This document shows, piece after piece, positions 9,123-18,890 of a stretch of DNA of 22,216 nt. Every line of letters starts with the position of its first letter. The stretch's first letter is position 1. A program made the translations under genes and the position numbers. This DNA is from Gamarada debralockiae (Eukaryota; Ascomycota; Leotiomycetes; Helotiales; Hyphodiscaceae): the NCBI GenBank assembly GCA_002803225.1, contig NXFV01001324.1, forward strand, positions 1-22,216, in the 5' to 3' direction. The notes beneath the pieces are model-generated. The model did no database searches. It saw only the letters and a program-made list of their open reading frames with translations, and was not told where the DNA came from.

Positions 9123-10022
9123 CTATTGAATGAAAAGATATCCCGCCATAACAAAACCCAATCCAAGAGCTATTGCTTTCGCGTCTAAATTGCGAGACTG
9201 AGAGACCGCATTCGTTGATTGTCGTGTATTAGAGCTAGAGGCTGAGCTCGAGGATGATGTCTCGGTTGCGGAAGCTTGCTGGGAGCTAGCGCCTGAAGCC
9301 AAAGCTAATGTCGCGGTTGCGGAAGCTTTGTGAGTGGACGTCAAGTCGGAACCCAAGCTCGATAACGGGGAAGTGTTAGAGCCTTTCGTGGTCGATGCTG
9401 GGGAAAGGTTGGAGTCCTTCGTGGTCGACGTTGCGGACGGGCCATTAAGCGTCAGTGTTCCTCCTCCAATTCCATCGCACGTCTCGCCCTCCGGGCAGCA
9501 GCCATCAGTAACACAGTATTGGCCATGTGGACAATACGTTGAGGAGCCATCATCGCAGCAGACAGCGTTGGTTGGCATGCAGTTTTCTTCGCAGACGGCT
9601 TGGCCTTCTGAGCTACACGACCCTGAGCCTGATCCTCCCGAGAGTACAGAGGTGGTTGGGGTTGAAACCGCGACTGAAGTCGGTTCGTTGTAAAACGTTA
9701 TTGTTCCTCCTCCGCTCCCATCGCAAATCTTACCGTCCGTACAACATCCACCAGTAACGCAGTATTCGCCATGTGGACAATAGGTCGAGGAGCCATCATT
9801 ACAGCAGACAGCGTTGGTTGGCATGCAGTTTTCTTCACATGTGGCTTGACCTTCTGAGCTGCACGACTGGCGGGCCAGGAGTACATGTGGAACGAGTCGA
9901 GGGTTGAGCGAAAAGGATTGGCGGGCTACGAGAGCATTTGGGAGGATTCGAGGATTGGGTTGGAGGGCGGCGAGGCTGAGGGGAGCGACGAGAAGAGCGG
10001 TGAAGAGAGGATTGTACATCAT
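9123..10022 (-). CDS. Secreted GPI-anchored protein with two 10-Cys repeats
   Basis: The 299-aa product starts with a signal peptide (MMYNPLFTALLVAPLSLAAL). Then come two short related segments, NPRILPNALVARQS and NPRLVPHVLLARQS, that look like a duplicated pro-region. Two Cys-rich modules follow (54-100 and 136-182). Each has ten cysteines with identical spacing, C-x7-C-x3-C-x6-CC-x7-C-x5-C-x4-CC-x5-C, and nearly identical sequence. The CC pairs recall granulin-like folds, but the spacing is not classical. A Ser/Thr-rich stalk (about 195-275) leads to a hydrophobic C-terminus (282-299) typical of GPI attachment. The protein is therefore expected at the plasma membrane or cell wall. I chose the ATG at 10022, not the in-frame ATG at 10106, because it places the signal peptide at the N-terminus and follows a C/T-rich leader. 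Biochemical function is unknown. Confidence 0.88.
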   Translation of the reverse strand: MMYNPLFTALLVAPLSLAALQPNPRILPNALVARQSFSLNPRLVPHVLLARQSCSSEGQATCEENCMPTNAVCCNDGSSTYCPHGEYCVTGGCCTDGKICDGSGGGTITFYNEPTSVAVSTPTTSVLSGGSGSGSCSSEGQAVCEENCMPTNAVCCDDGSSTYCPHGQYCVTDGCCPEGETCDGIGGGTLTLNGPSATSTTKDSNLSPASTTKGSNTSPLSSLGSDLTSTHKASATATLALASGASSQQASATETSSSSSASSSNTRQSTNAVSQSRNLDAKAIALGLGFVMAGYLFIQ

Positions 10023-11040
10023 GTTTGACAGATAGATAAAGGGCTGAAGAGCAAGTGTTGGGGTTGAAAGTACTAAGTGATGCTTCTCACGAGCTTTGCG
10101 GGTCAACTGAATTCGTCTTGTATGGGCACGAGGGTAATTAATACTGTCGTGGTCGAGCGACCCATAACTCGTGAGCTGGCGAGGCTAATCAACTTGACCT
10201 CCTGGCGGCAACTACGAAATTAATGGAGCAAGGATCTGCACACTTTATTCGACGCATTTTCAGCTATGGAGTTCAAGATCTCAGGGGTTCAAGAAGCTAT
10301 TTTGCTCTCTTGGGCCGCGTTTGTGCAACGAAACGGTAAAATTTGATGAAAATCTCTACTGCAGAGTAAGGAAGGCATGAAAATATCCCGAGACGGGTCA
10401 GCAATATTGAAGATCGGGGGGAAGGGGGGGGAACGTGAAGTAAAATTAAGGTTAGTGCAGTTTGCAGTGCTTGCGCCCTCCCTTAAAGGAGATTCCAATT
10501 ACAAAACTATGATTGCGAGAGTTGGGGTCCGCATTTATTTCATCCTGGTGTGGGAGTGAGCCTCGTGTTGAGAGCTGAAAAGCTAGACTTACACAAGTTA
10601 GTGCTGGGCCTGGGATGAGGAGAACCCCTGTCGTGGCTTCTATTTACGGGCGGATTAAGGTTAAAAAAGCAATCCAACCCCAGTAAAATTAACCCTGCCA
10701 ACGGGGTGGAAAGGCTGTAAGCAGCCAAGCCTACCGTAGGCAGCAACTTTTGACACCCTATTTCCATGACTCGAAATTCCGGTCTGTTTGTTTCTGCAAG
10801 GTCGTTTTGTTAGTCGCCGCTGCAGTTGCCCTCCCCAAGCATTCATTCGCTGGGGTAGGCAATAATAAACCTTACCCCCATTTCGGTTTTCCTGCCTCAG
10901 AACCGCAGTACATGTGAGGTTACGTGAGGTACCCCGAGGCGCCCACCATCCCAAGCATTTCTCTTCGTTTTTCTTCTGGGAGCCAGGACCGCGCTTTTCG
11001 GAGAAGCTGCAAACTAAGATACGCCTGTATTGCCCCTCCG
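10023..11040. promoter_or_regulatory. Intergenic region upstream of the Cys-rich gene
   Basis: No convincing gene is seen. The part next to 10022 is the promoter and leader of the Cys-rich gene, with the sense strand rich in C/T just before the start. A short hairpin-like GGTCG-AG-CGACC lies near 10151-10162. Runs of G on the + strand occur at about 10415-10433. The part near 11041 is the 3' flank of the broken gene to the right. Confidence 0.4.
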
Positions 11041-12749
11041 CTATGCAGCTAATGCTTCTGGCTCTGCTTCAACTTCGTGATATATCCCCTCAAGTACCTC
11101 ATACGTTCCATCATATACAATCGCTATGAGCTCATCTGCGTCATGCTCTTCATGTCTTTTACCCGAAAAAATGAGCCAACCTACGAACCCTAAGTCAGCA
11201 TCTCCGCGTACCAATCGAAGAGCGTAAAGGAAGATCTTACCAAATTCGTACTCAACGCTAGTGATATCAACAAAAGCTCCGAACTTCGTTCCCCCTTTCC
11301 TAAATACCACCTCGGCTGGTGTCGCGTGATCGCCATCACAATTGCGTTTATACGCCTGCGCAAAATCAGGATCAAAGTCCGACGCATCCATAGCAATGAA
11401 ATATCCGGACTTCCTGACGCCCAGGACCGGTTGGTATTTGTGGGAACCTGTTTCGATCGCCGGCACCCCCGCTAGAGCAAGCTGAGACTCAGTTGATAAA
11501 GCCTCTGTCCATTTTTCGAGAAGGACAACTAGCCGTCTTCTGATGCTAAACTCATCTTCGCGCGGGATATCTTCACGTTTGAGAATTGCCTTTAAGACTT
11601 TGTGAATATTGTTCTGGTGGATAATAAGGGCCTCTAGATCTGCATGCTGCTCGAGCTGGCGTATATAATCCACCATGGCAGGAATATCATCTTCCTTTGG
11701 AGCATGTCCAAATGTTAACAAGCCGTCCTGTAGCTTGCGTCGCAGATCCATTACTATTGACCGTCATCAGCATGAACTTCCAAGAATTGTTTATCAGGTG
11801 GCTAAGCGTACTTGTCTTCTTCTTGTCCTTCATTATCTGCTGCTCTGGCGTTATGATCTCGGCTTTTTCAGAAACATCCACCGAGAATCCAGCCCAGTCA
11901 TTAAATTTGGATTCGAAGCCACGATCTGTGCGGTGGTGCCAGTGGTAGCTCCAGTCATATCTACCTATATACAAAACATCCTGAGTGCAAATTAGCATCC
12001 TAGATAGTAAAGTCACTCCTTTTTTCCCTTTCAAACATGCTCAAGACACTAAAGGTTCTAGAGCAGCAATGCCACAATAAGCACTCTAAAGATTCAAAAC
12101 TTACTTTGTCAACGTGCTCATTCCTATTACTAACAGCCCCCGGCCCCGTCCCACGAATCGCTCTCACCCTTTCCACTACCTCCATGGCATTAAAATCGCT
12201 GTGACAAAAAACCCTGCCTGCCTGCGTTTCCCGCCCATCTGGGTCATAATAATCATCTGCTCTCCAGGTACTGTAATAGCGACGCACTTTCCACTCTCCA
12301 TTACGTGCAGCGGCTTTATATCTATATACGTTCTGTATGATTGTACCTCCGGAGAGCTTGTCCGGGGTGTGGGCTGCATTATTGGTGAGATTTTGCTGGA
12401 GTGAGCCGTAATACATGAGTAGCATTTGACCCCATGATAGGATGCCGGATTTGATACTGAAGGCAGTGAGAGCGGGGTCGAGTGTGCCGTTTTCTCGACG
12501 AAAGGAGATCGCTTCTACTGGATTGCCGTTAGGGTGGGCTTGATTATGGGGCTGTTTTGACGCCTCTTCCTTCGAGTCCATCTCCCGTGGTCCTTCAGAA
12601 TATTCAAACTCAGCGCGGTGTCTCTCGAGTTGCAGCTGCTCTAGGATTTTCAACCCTGTTCTGCTGTTAACTGCGGGCTTCAGCAACATCTCGACCAGAC
12701 GTTCTTCTTTATTCGACTTCCCCCATTCTTTCACAACACCTCTCTGTTA
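11041..12749 (-). pseudogene. 3' portion of a broken multi-exon gene; TFIIS N-terminal-like helical segment
   Basis: After a TAA at 12747-12749 the frame runs from VVKEWGKSNKEERL onward. Exon boundaries are 12749-12105, 11980-11812, 11753-11241 and 11189-11041. The introns of 124, 58 and 51 bases have donors GTAAGT, GTACGC and GTAAGA; the 51-base one could also be read through in frame. The joined frame is open to a TAG at 11041-11043. A segment encoded about 11500-11750 (KLQDGLLTFGHAPKEDDI... through IHKVLKAILKREDIPREDEF and LLEKW) resembles the TFIIS N-terminal/LW helical domain found at the end of some fungal PWWP proteins; no PWWP domain is visible. The rest is unrecognised. The same frame continues upstream across the TAA into the 12931-13710 reading frame once two further disruptions are allowed for, so I regard it as one broken gene. 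It could instead be an intact shorter gene with a downstream start. Confidence 0.6.
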
Positions 12750-13710
12750 TAAGATTGACCGAACCTTGCCCTCCACCTCATCATCCTGCAGATCTTCAAT
12801 GTCGTTATCATTGCCATAATCCTGCCTCAACACCCAATTTTCCCACTGGCTTGCGAGAGTTGATATGGCTACTTTTGCCTCTGATTTTTTGCTTTGGATT
12901 TTTTGCTTTGAAGCTTCTTAATCTCATTTGCTAAGTCTCGAAGACTACTCTGATCCAGTGGCTGTTGAATAGCCAGTTTCGCAAGCTCGCTCTCAATATA
13001 TTTGAGGGAATAATACGCTCCACGCCATCGTAGTAATTCGTGCACAATTTCGGCAGTGAGGGGAATGGATAAGCTCTAGTGAAGGATTCTAGCTTGTTCC
13101 AAATATCTCTACGGTATTTATATTCCTCTCCGAGAGCCTTTGCCAGGAAGCCTCCACCGACTATTCTCTTCAATGCCGCTGCTTTAGTCACAATCACAAG
13201 ATGTAATACATGGGCATACTGATCCGAAATCTGAACGTATTGGTCCGTAGCTAAGGCAAAGTTGTCCAGCAGTGCTGCTTCGCCAAGTGTGAGATTCAAA
13301 TGCAGGGGCCGGTCATTCCATCCTGGCCCAATATCACCATCCCAGGGCCACTGGGGAAAGATGGTGAAGTGAGCAAGCAAGTTTGTGGCCATGCCAAATT
13401 CCTGCTCTAACATTTTAGAAAGCTCTCGCAGAGTAGTTGAACTTGGCAAGGGGTCGGGCAAGACATATCTACCCAAGCCCTTCCGCGGATCAGCATCAAG
13501 TTCTAGGAGCAGGGATTGCGACATCCGACTTGATGTCGGTTGTGAACTTTCTGCCGGACGAGGTGGGGTCGCAATGAGCTGTGGGAGTTTCCATGCTGAA
13601 TCTGGAAAATCAGAGAATAAGTCTGGTAGGAGGATAGATGCGATGAAGGGGCTGTGGTTCACAAAGACGTGTACGGCGAAGTCCGAGGGTTTTGATAGAG
13701 AAGAACTCAT
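12750..13710 (-). pseudogene. 5' portion of the same broken gene, unrecognised protein
   Basis: Translation from the ATG at 13710 (MSSSLSKPSDFAVHVFVNHS) is open to 12931. Good coding sequence leaves this frame at a C-run near 13060-13063 and continues one frame over as LTAEIVHELLRWRGAYY and ELAKLAIQQPLDQSSLRDL. A perfect 14-bp tandem duplication at 12883-12910 then shifts the frame again, after which STLASQWENWVLRQDYG runs to the TAA at 12747-12749. I do not recognise the protein. It has Pro/Ser-rich (about 45-70) and mixed helical segments and no signal peptide. A tidy intron cannot explain the first frame change: the only GT upstream gives a 37-base segment in the wrong phase. Assembly error is possible for that one, less so for the duplication. 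Confidence 0.6.
12883..12910. repeat. 14-bp perfect tandem duplication causing a frameshift
   Basis: GATTTTTTGCTTTG occurs twice head to tail (12883-12896 and 12897-12910). Fourteen bases is 2 modulo 3, which is exactly the change between the two coding frames on either side on the - strand. Reading with one copy only makes the flanking frames continuous. Confidence 0.85.
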
Positions 13711-14821
13711 TCTGTAACTTTCGTCACCGGCTGTGGGTTGCGAGAAGCAAGGCCAATGAGGAGGATACCAGTAAGTCGGAGAGAGCGGAACCTGCGAAAT
13801 CCGAGCGAAGTAGATAAGATATGGAAGTTGCATAATAAGACACTAGTTTGGTTGAAGTGAATTATACTAAGGAAGAGAGACTTAAAAAGATGCGAGCCAT
13901 GATGTTGTATGGTAGTGCTGGTCACCACTGTTTGCCTTAAATCTGCCTAATCATTACGAAGGTCCCGTTCAAAGTCCTGCCACGCTAAAAACACCACATA
14001 ACAGGGATCCTAATATATTCCTAGTTAAGCAATTCTAGTACTTGAGGCGATTCACGATATTTGGGATAATGAGTTGATAGTTGATTACTTAAATAAGTGG
14101 ATTAATACATTGCCACACCAGATAGAAGAGGTTATTGCAGGAAAAGGAGGTCCAACACGCTAGTAACGTCCGTCCCTGCGTCCCGAGACGCACCCTGTCA
14201 CGAGACAAATCTATAGTTTTGGAATCATAAAAATTTTCTTAGTAAGTCTATAAAGTTGTTATTAATATATTACTTTCTTTAACTATTTCTCCCTAAGGAG
14301 ACCACTTAGTAACAAAAAAAAGAGTGCGGTTGATTATGCTATCGATCGTTTCAATCACGCTACCGATCGCCGCTTCTGCTGTCCCCCTTTGTTTAATCGC
14401 GACTATTAAAGTCTTTTCAAAATTCGGAGCACTTAAGGAAAGGTCCTATCACGAAATAATATAGCTCCAAATTTTAAAGATACTCAGAGAGGAAAAGAAT
14501 ACAGTCCGGGAGTGCCTTCGAAATGAGCTGATAAGCTCAGAGAGAAGGTTCTTCGAAGAGAAGAGAGAGTAGTGCTTTCGGGAAATCCTTTTTCCGTATT
14601 AATCCGTTTTGTTTATTAATCTCTTAGTAATAATGTGGATTGTGGCTGTGTGGCTAATACCTCCCGCAAGCTCGTCTCGCCGTTTCTTATGCTACTTTCT
14701 TATTTAGGGTGTTTTGCTTCACACTTTGTAACAGCTACGTCTAAGCACATACTAGTCTGCTCACTCTGTACTGGCCTGTGCACCATACCTAAAACTTTGT
14801 CAATTTCATCCACCCACTACT
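13711..14821. other. Gene-poor region upstream of the broken gene
   Basis: The part next to 13710 would be the promoter of the broken gene. The remainder is AT-rich with many stops in all frames. Patches with coding flavour, such as DYAIDRFNHATDRRFCC near 14329-14380 on the + strand, are too short to assign. Small hairpins (TGAGCT-GATA-AGCTCA near 14525-14540) occur. I see no intact gene; mutated mobile-element debris is likely. Confidence 0.35.
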
Positions 14822-14950
14822 GCAGCTAAGAGCGAAATTGGTGTCCTGTCTACCTAAACTCGTTTTAACAATTCTGAACGCATAAACATTTTATTTTAGG
14901 TATCACCTGATGATCGGATATATGTTTTATCGAAGCCCGAGAACGAGGTG
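14822..14950 (+). repeat. Left copy of a long inverted repeat
   Basis: Blocks AGAGCGAAATTGGTGTCCTG (14830-14849), CCTAAACTC, TCACCTGATGATCGGATATA (14903-14922) and GCCCGAGAACGAG are found in inverted orientation at 18105-18217, in the same order and with similar spacing. Most differences are C/T or G/A transitions, with one insertion of about 15-20 bases here. The left copy carries more A/T at the differing positions, as expected if it was hit by RIP. Confidence 0.75.
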
Positions 14951-15643
14951 CTCAGTCTCCCATACCCCTCGCTCTAAGGTCTCGGTATTGATATTCGACA
15001 TCACCTACCGCAACAGTATTCCACCCCTAGCACAAACCCAAGTAGAGACAATTTTACTTCATGTTTGCCACATACCGAGAGAGGCATTCCGACTAACTAA
15101 CAATTAAATAATGCTAAATCTTCTAGAATTAAACTTCTACGTGAGCATTTGTCAAATGCGCGAATAGAGGGTTATATTTGAGGGTAAAGTTGATTGAATT
15201 GAAGAAGTCTAAAGTACAAGAAATGTGGTGGAGAAGAAGGATATATATACCCCTGAAAGAGTCCTATGCCTGATCTGGATGCTTGCTGTATACACGTGAT
15301 ATCCAACTGACAGCATTCGACTAGCAATTGAAGCTATTCACAGATCTTATAGTAGTCACTTCTTGTGATACAATATCATTTCTGGATGCTAGTCGAGTGG
15401 TTGGGCGTAAGCATGGTTCACATGCCAGAGCGAGAAGGGTTGGAGTTAGGATGACTAGGCTGGATAACGTTATAAGTAAATTGTTGTTGTTTGGCAGGCA
15501 ACATCACAGTTGCAAATTTCACAATTTATTCTGTCCGTCATTCTGTATTCCTTACTCGTTCGACCTCATGCGCCCGCAGACCGCTGCTTCTGCATATAAC
15601 CTCCCTCCGGGTGTTCCTAATCCGAGTCGGTGCTTGGTCGCGT
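14951..15643. other. Region between left inverted repeat and the GTPase gene
   Basis: No convincing gene is seen. It holds the 3' flank of the GTPase gene. A 10-bp inverted pair, TCGACTAGCA (15317-15326) and TGCTAGTCGA (15387-15396), is present. An open + frame at about 15328-15651 has no recognisable content. Confidence 0.35.
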
Positions 15644-17949
15644 TCAAATAGACATCGCCTCTGAGTTCCAGAACCATGAAAATCCATTCCCTGGCTTCGT
15701 CAATTCAAATACATGGGGCCAACGATCGATCAATAGTAGAGACTGCGGCTGGGGGACCTCCTTTCCCATGCAATTGCCCAAAATGGGCATCTTACAAAGC
15801 TCCTCAATTGTGCTACCTATTGCCGCCTCATCGGGCGCCTCGACCCTTTTATTATTAATCGCCTCTATCAAATCCTGCATCTGTCGCTCATGCGCTATCT
15901 TCTGCTTCTTTAGCCTGTCGGTGTCCGCGGACTTGCCCATGTTTATGGCCATGCTGATCTGGCAGTCCAGGTGGTCACTCGTATTGACGTTGTAAGCGCA
16001 AATCGCTTCCCGGTTGAGATAGACGCTGAACTGGGCTTGCGCGTCTCTGATCAGGTCTAATTCTTCCTTTACTTCCCAACTGGCCTCTGCCATCTTTATT
16101 GCAGTCCTAAGCCCCGATAATGACAGCAAATGCTCTCGCACTTTGTGCAAACTCAACGTCTTGCTGACCTGGTGCATAGGAAGCCGCACGGTCTGTTCGA
16201 TAAGACGATTGGCGGCCTTTACTGACTCATCCCACATCCACTCGTACTTCTCCTTGTCGTCGGATATAAAAACACCGAGCTGCTTGTACTCTGCCAGGAA
16301 CTGAAAGCACCCTGAGTCGAAGCAGAATAGATTATGATTGCCGAGTTTGACATTCACATGGAGATTTTTAAGCAACCTTTCTAAGGCCATGTATGTATCA
16401 CCTGGTGTGAAACAGGTCTCCGCTGCCCTAGTGAAGCCAAAGATGAGGTTCTTGCAAGCATCTCGATGGAGATGGCACAAGAGCTCTGTGAGACAGAACT
16501 TCACCTCTGACCGAAGTCGACTTTCATTTGATGGAAGAAGGAACAAGACAGTGCTTAGCCCCTCGATCGACTCTAGGGTAGTAAGAATATCCTTGACATT
16601 CTTATAGTCTTGATCAATGCCTCTTGTATCCCAAATGCCTGGAGTGTCGATGAAGCGGATAATCCTGTTGCTGCCGCTATTGTGGACGGTATATATCACT
16701 GTGTTTTTGGTTGCTGTTTCAGGTCCGGTAGAGCAATTCTGAGAATCGTTTTCTTCTCCAAAACTCACAGAGTGCCTGATACCTTCATTGTTATAGGAAT
16801 AAAACGAACCGGGGATCAAGTATTGAAGTGGTCCGGGGTCAGAAAGGGCATCGTTCAAGGAGTCAAAGGCTAGGTAGTTAACAAAGGCATTGATAAAGAC
16901 CGACTTTCCGACGCCCGTCGGGCCGAGAAGCAGAATATTGTATTCCTCAGTAGGCTCCAGATTTTTGAGCGGCTTATGGTTTGTCTCTTCGGGGGGAAAC
17001 GACGCCACAACTGATTTAGGGCGATCGTAAGGCGTGTCCGCGTAGGCTCCTGCCACATCGCCCATTATCTGCAGCAGTGCTGAGGATCGAGCTTCGCATG
17101 ATGGGCAGCTATATGATGGTCCGGACTGACTTTCGTTTTCTGCTCTTTGCTCACCGGTGCTTGATTCGCCGCTAACAAATATGGTTGTCAATGATCCTAG
17201 AGAAATGTTAGCTTCTGATATACCTTAGGAGGTTAGCCCACCAAATTGCTACCTTTTGAAGGATCTCCACCTTTTGGGCCAGTGATAGAGGAACCGGTCT
17301 CTGATGATAATTTCTGTTTCGAAATTTCGTCCAGCTTTTGGATCTCCTTACGCATAAATAAGAATTCAGTTCTCATTTCTTTAAGGTAGGTGCTCCTATA
17401 TAATATGAGTTACAGCGAAGCTTGTGACTAGAAACTTACGTTGCTTTGTGGGTCCCTATCATTAATAGTGTCTCTGCTAAATTTAATAATAATGAACACT
17501 GGAGCTCGAAACCATTTAGTAAAGACTCCACTTCCTCGCGCCAACGACCAGCACTAAGCTTGCGTATCGCACGTTTATACCAAGAATTGCAGTCCTCTGT
17601 CTTTGCGTGCAATTCTGTAACCTTCTGCCTCACTAATTCGCATCTTTCCTTAAGGCCCTGAGCTACCTCTTTCAAGATATCTTTATCTTCCGAAGAGATT
17701 AAGATATTATGTAAAGGCAAGGTGGCAAGGTTGATCAGACGACAGCCCTGGAGATGTTATTAAAGCCTATAAATATAGAAAGCGCACTTTGCTATAATTA
17801 ACCTAACTTACCTTGTTGAAGTTTTCTACTTTCTTAGCGATGTCCACGAGTGCTTTAGGAGCGTTTATAATGTTGTTGACAAAACGTACGAAATCTCTTG
17901 TCGTCCCACCAATAGCAATAATACTCGCGATAATACTCAAAGGATCCAT
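15644..17949 (-). CDS. STAND/HeLo-like N-terminal region fused to a P-loop GTPase domain
   Basis: The four-exon model complement(15644-17196, 17253-17395, 17440-17747, 17812-17949) gives an open 713-aa frame. Introns of 56, 44 and 64 bases have GTAGCA, GTAAGT and GTAAGT donors. The N-terminus MDPLSIIASIIAIGGTTRDF and the helical 200 residues after it match the general pattern of fungal STAND/NLR N-terminal (HeLo-like or SesA-like) domains, which trigger cell death in incompatibility proteins. A coiled segment (about 150-178) and a CPSC motif lead to the G domain. That domain has Walker A GPTGVGKS (288-295), DTPGI (380-384), FGFTRA in place of the guanine-specificity motif, then FTPGDT. This belongs to a P-loop GTPase family common in fungi and related loosely to AIG1/septin-type GTPases. 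No stop or frameshift is seen. The role is inferred: a nucleotide-controlled switch coupled to a death or signalling domain. The ATG at 17949 is chosen for the MDPLS start. Confidence 0.85.
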
Positions 17950-18104
17950 ATTCCACAAAGAAAACTCCAACTCGAATTGCCCGACGAAAATTCAAGGTTA
18001 GGCGAGAGAAATGAGATCAAGGCTTTCAAGGGGATCCCTTAGGGGACGGGAAATGCGGGGCATTTAAATACCAGTGGCCTAGCAATGCCACGTAGATTTG
18101 ACTG
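17950..18104 (-). promoter_or_regulatory. Short upstream region of the GTPase gene
   Basis: Only 155 bases separate the start codon from the right inverted repeat, so the promoter must be very short or lie inside or beyond the repeat. No clear TATA box is seen close to the start. Confidence 0.35.
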
Positions 18105-18217
18105 ATGCCTAACTCGTTCCCGGGTTTCGGTAAAAACATATATCCGGTAATCAGGTGACAACTAACATCTGTGCGTCTAGAGTTTAGGCGAACAGGACAC
18201 CGATTTCGCTCCTAGCC
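18105..18217 (-). repeat. Right copy of the long inverted repeat
   Basis: Reverse-complemented, this copy reads AGGAGCGAAATCGGTGTCCT, CCTAAACTC, TCACCTGATTACCGGATATA and CCCGGGAACGAG, matching 14822-14950. It is more GC-rich than the left copy and may be closer to the original. The two copies point inwards on either side of the GTPase gene. Confidence 0.75.
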
Positions 18218-18890
18218 GTAACGGACGACTTCGAACATTTCTTAGTTAAAAATTCCTTCGATTGAAGCAATTTCGAAGGCTTCGTGTGAGCCGCAGGCTA
18301 GCACCCACGTTACGCCGGTGCGATGAGAGGGTCTACATGTTTCAGTGCTTAGTAATTTACGTTAGCCTAGATAAAATTTACTATGTTCACGCCCGGGCTC
18401 GCTATATTTTACTCAGCCACGATTCTCAGGCTGCCTAGAAAAGCCTTTTCGGAACGAAGTCACAAGTGGAGGAGTATCTGATCATAATGTTTGAATTGAC
18501 TAAGTTTTATTGGTAGTAATTGTATGTACAGTTTGTTTGTTTCAAATTATAGAGATTGTGTCTAGCCAAGATGCAGAACTTTTGGAGTGGGATATCGATT
18601 CCGTTGGGGTCTTTTTGTGTCATTAGCTAGAGGAAGTCGAGAGACAGGATAATCGATAAGATTTGTAGTAGAAGAAGTGGCAGGCTGAGACGAGGGTGGT
18701 TTCACCCCTTGATGTCAGATGCCCTGGTTGTTGCTATGGCGACGATTTGTGCACATATCTAGGGTTCTGGCAACCCACAATTCTTCCCTCCTTAGAGATA
18801 TCAACCACATACATGTTCAACACACCTAATATCGTCTGATTCGACACTTGATCTGTATGAAAGGGATTTAAAGTTCGAGTTGGTGCGCCG
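18218..18890. other. Gene-poor region right of the inverted repeat
   Basis: No gene is supported. A short fold-back CCTTCGA...TCGAAGG lies near 18260-18285 and a GCCCGGGC palindrome near 18391-18398. On the - strand the stretch up to 19183 is open in one frame, but it has no ATG near its start and no recognisable motif. Confidence 0.35.

Noticed and set aside
9334..9693. Plus-strand frame within the Cys-rich gene
   Set aside because: It is the antisense of the Cys repeats; the - strand reading has a signal peptide, paired cysteines and a GPI tail.
10023..10106. Start of the Cys-rich protein at the upstream ATG (10106)
   Set aside because: It would bury the signal peptide behind 28 charged residues. 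The ATG at 10022 gives a normal secretory N-terminus.
10661..10954. Minus-strand 97-aa frame in the promoter region of the Cys-rich gene
   Set aside because: No motif, no neighbouring exon with good splice sites, and no coding character beyond being open.
11041..11751. A stand-alone 236-aa gene starting at the ATG at 11751
   Set aside because: The ATG lies two bases after a good intron acceptor, and the upstream exon continues in frame across a 58-base intron.
13026..13140. An intron explaining the first frame change in the broken gene
   Set aside because: The only GT...AG pair nearby would be 37 bases long and gives the wrong phase, so a one-base deletion fits better.
15644..17191. The GTPase read as a separate 515-aa gene starting near 17191
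   Set aside because: The codon at that position is TTG, an in-frame acceptor lies just upstream at 17197-17198, and splicing connects it cleanly to an MDPLS-type N-terminus.
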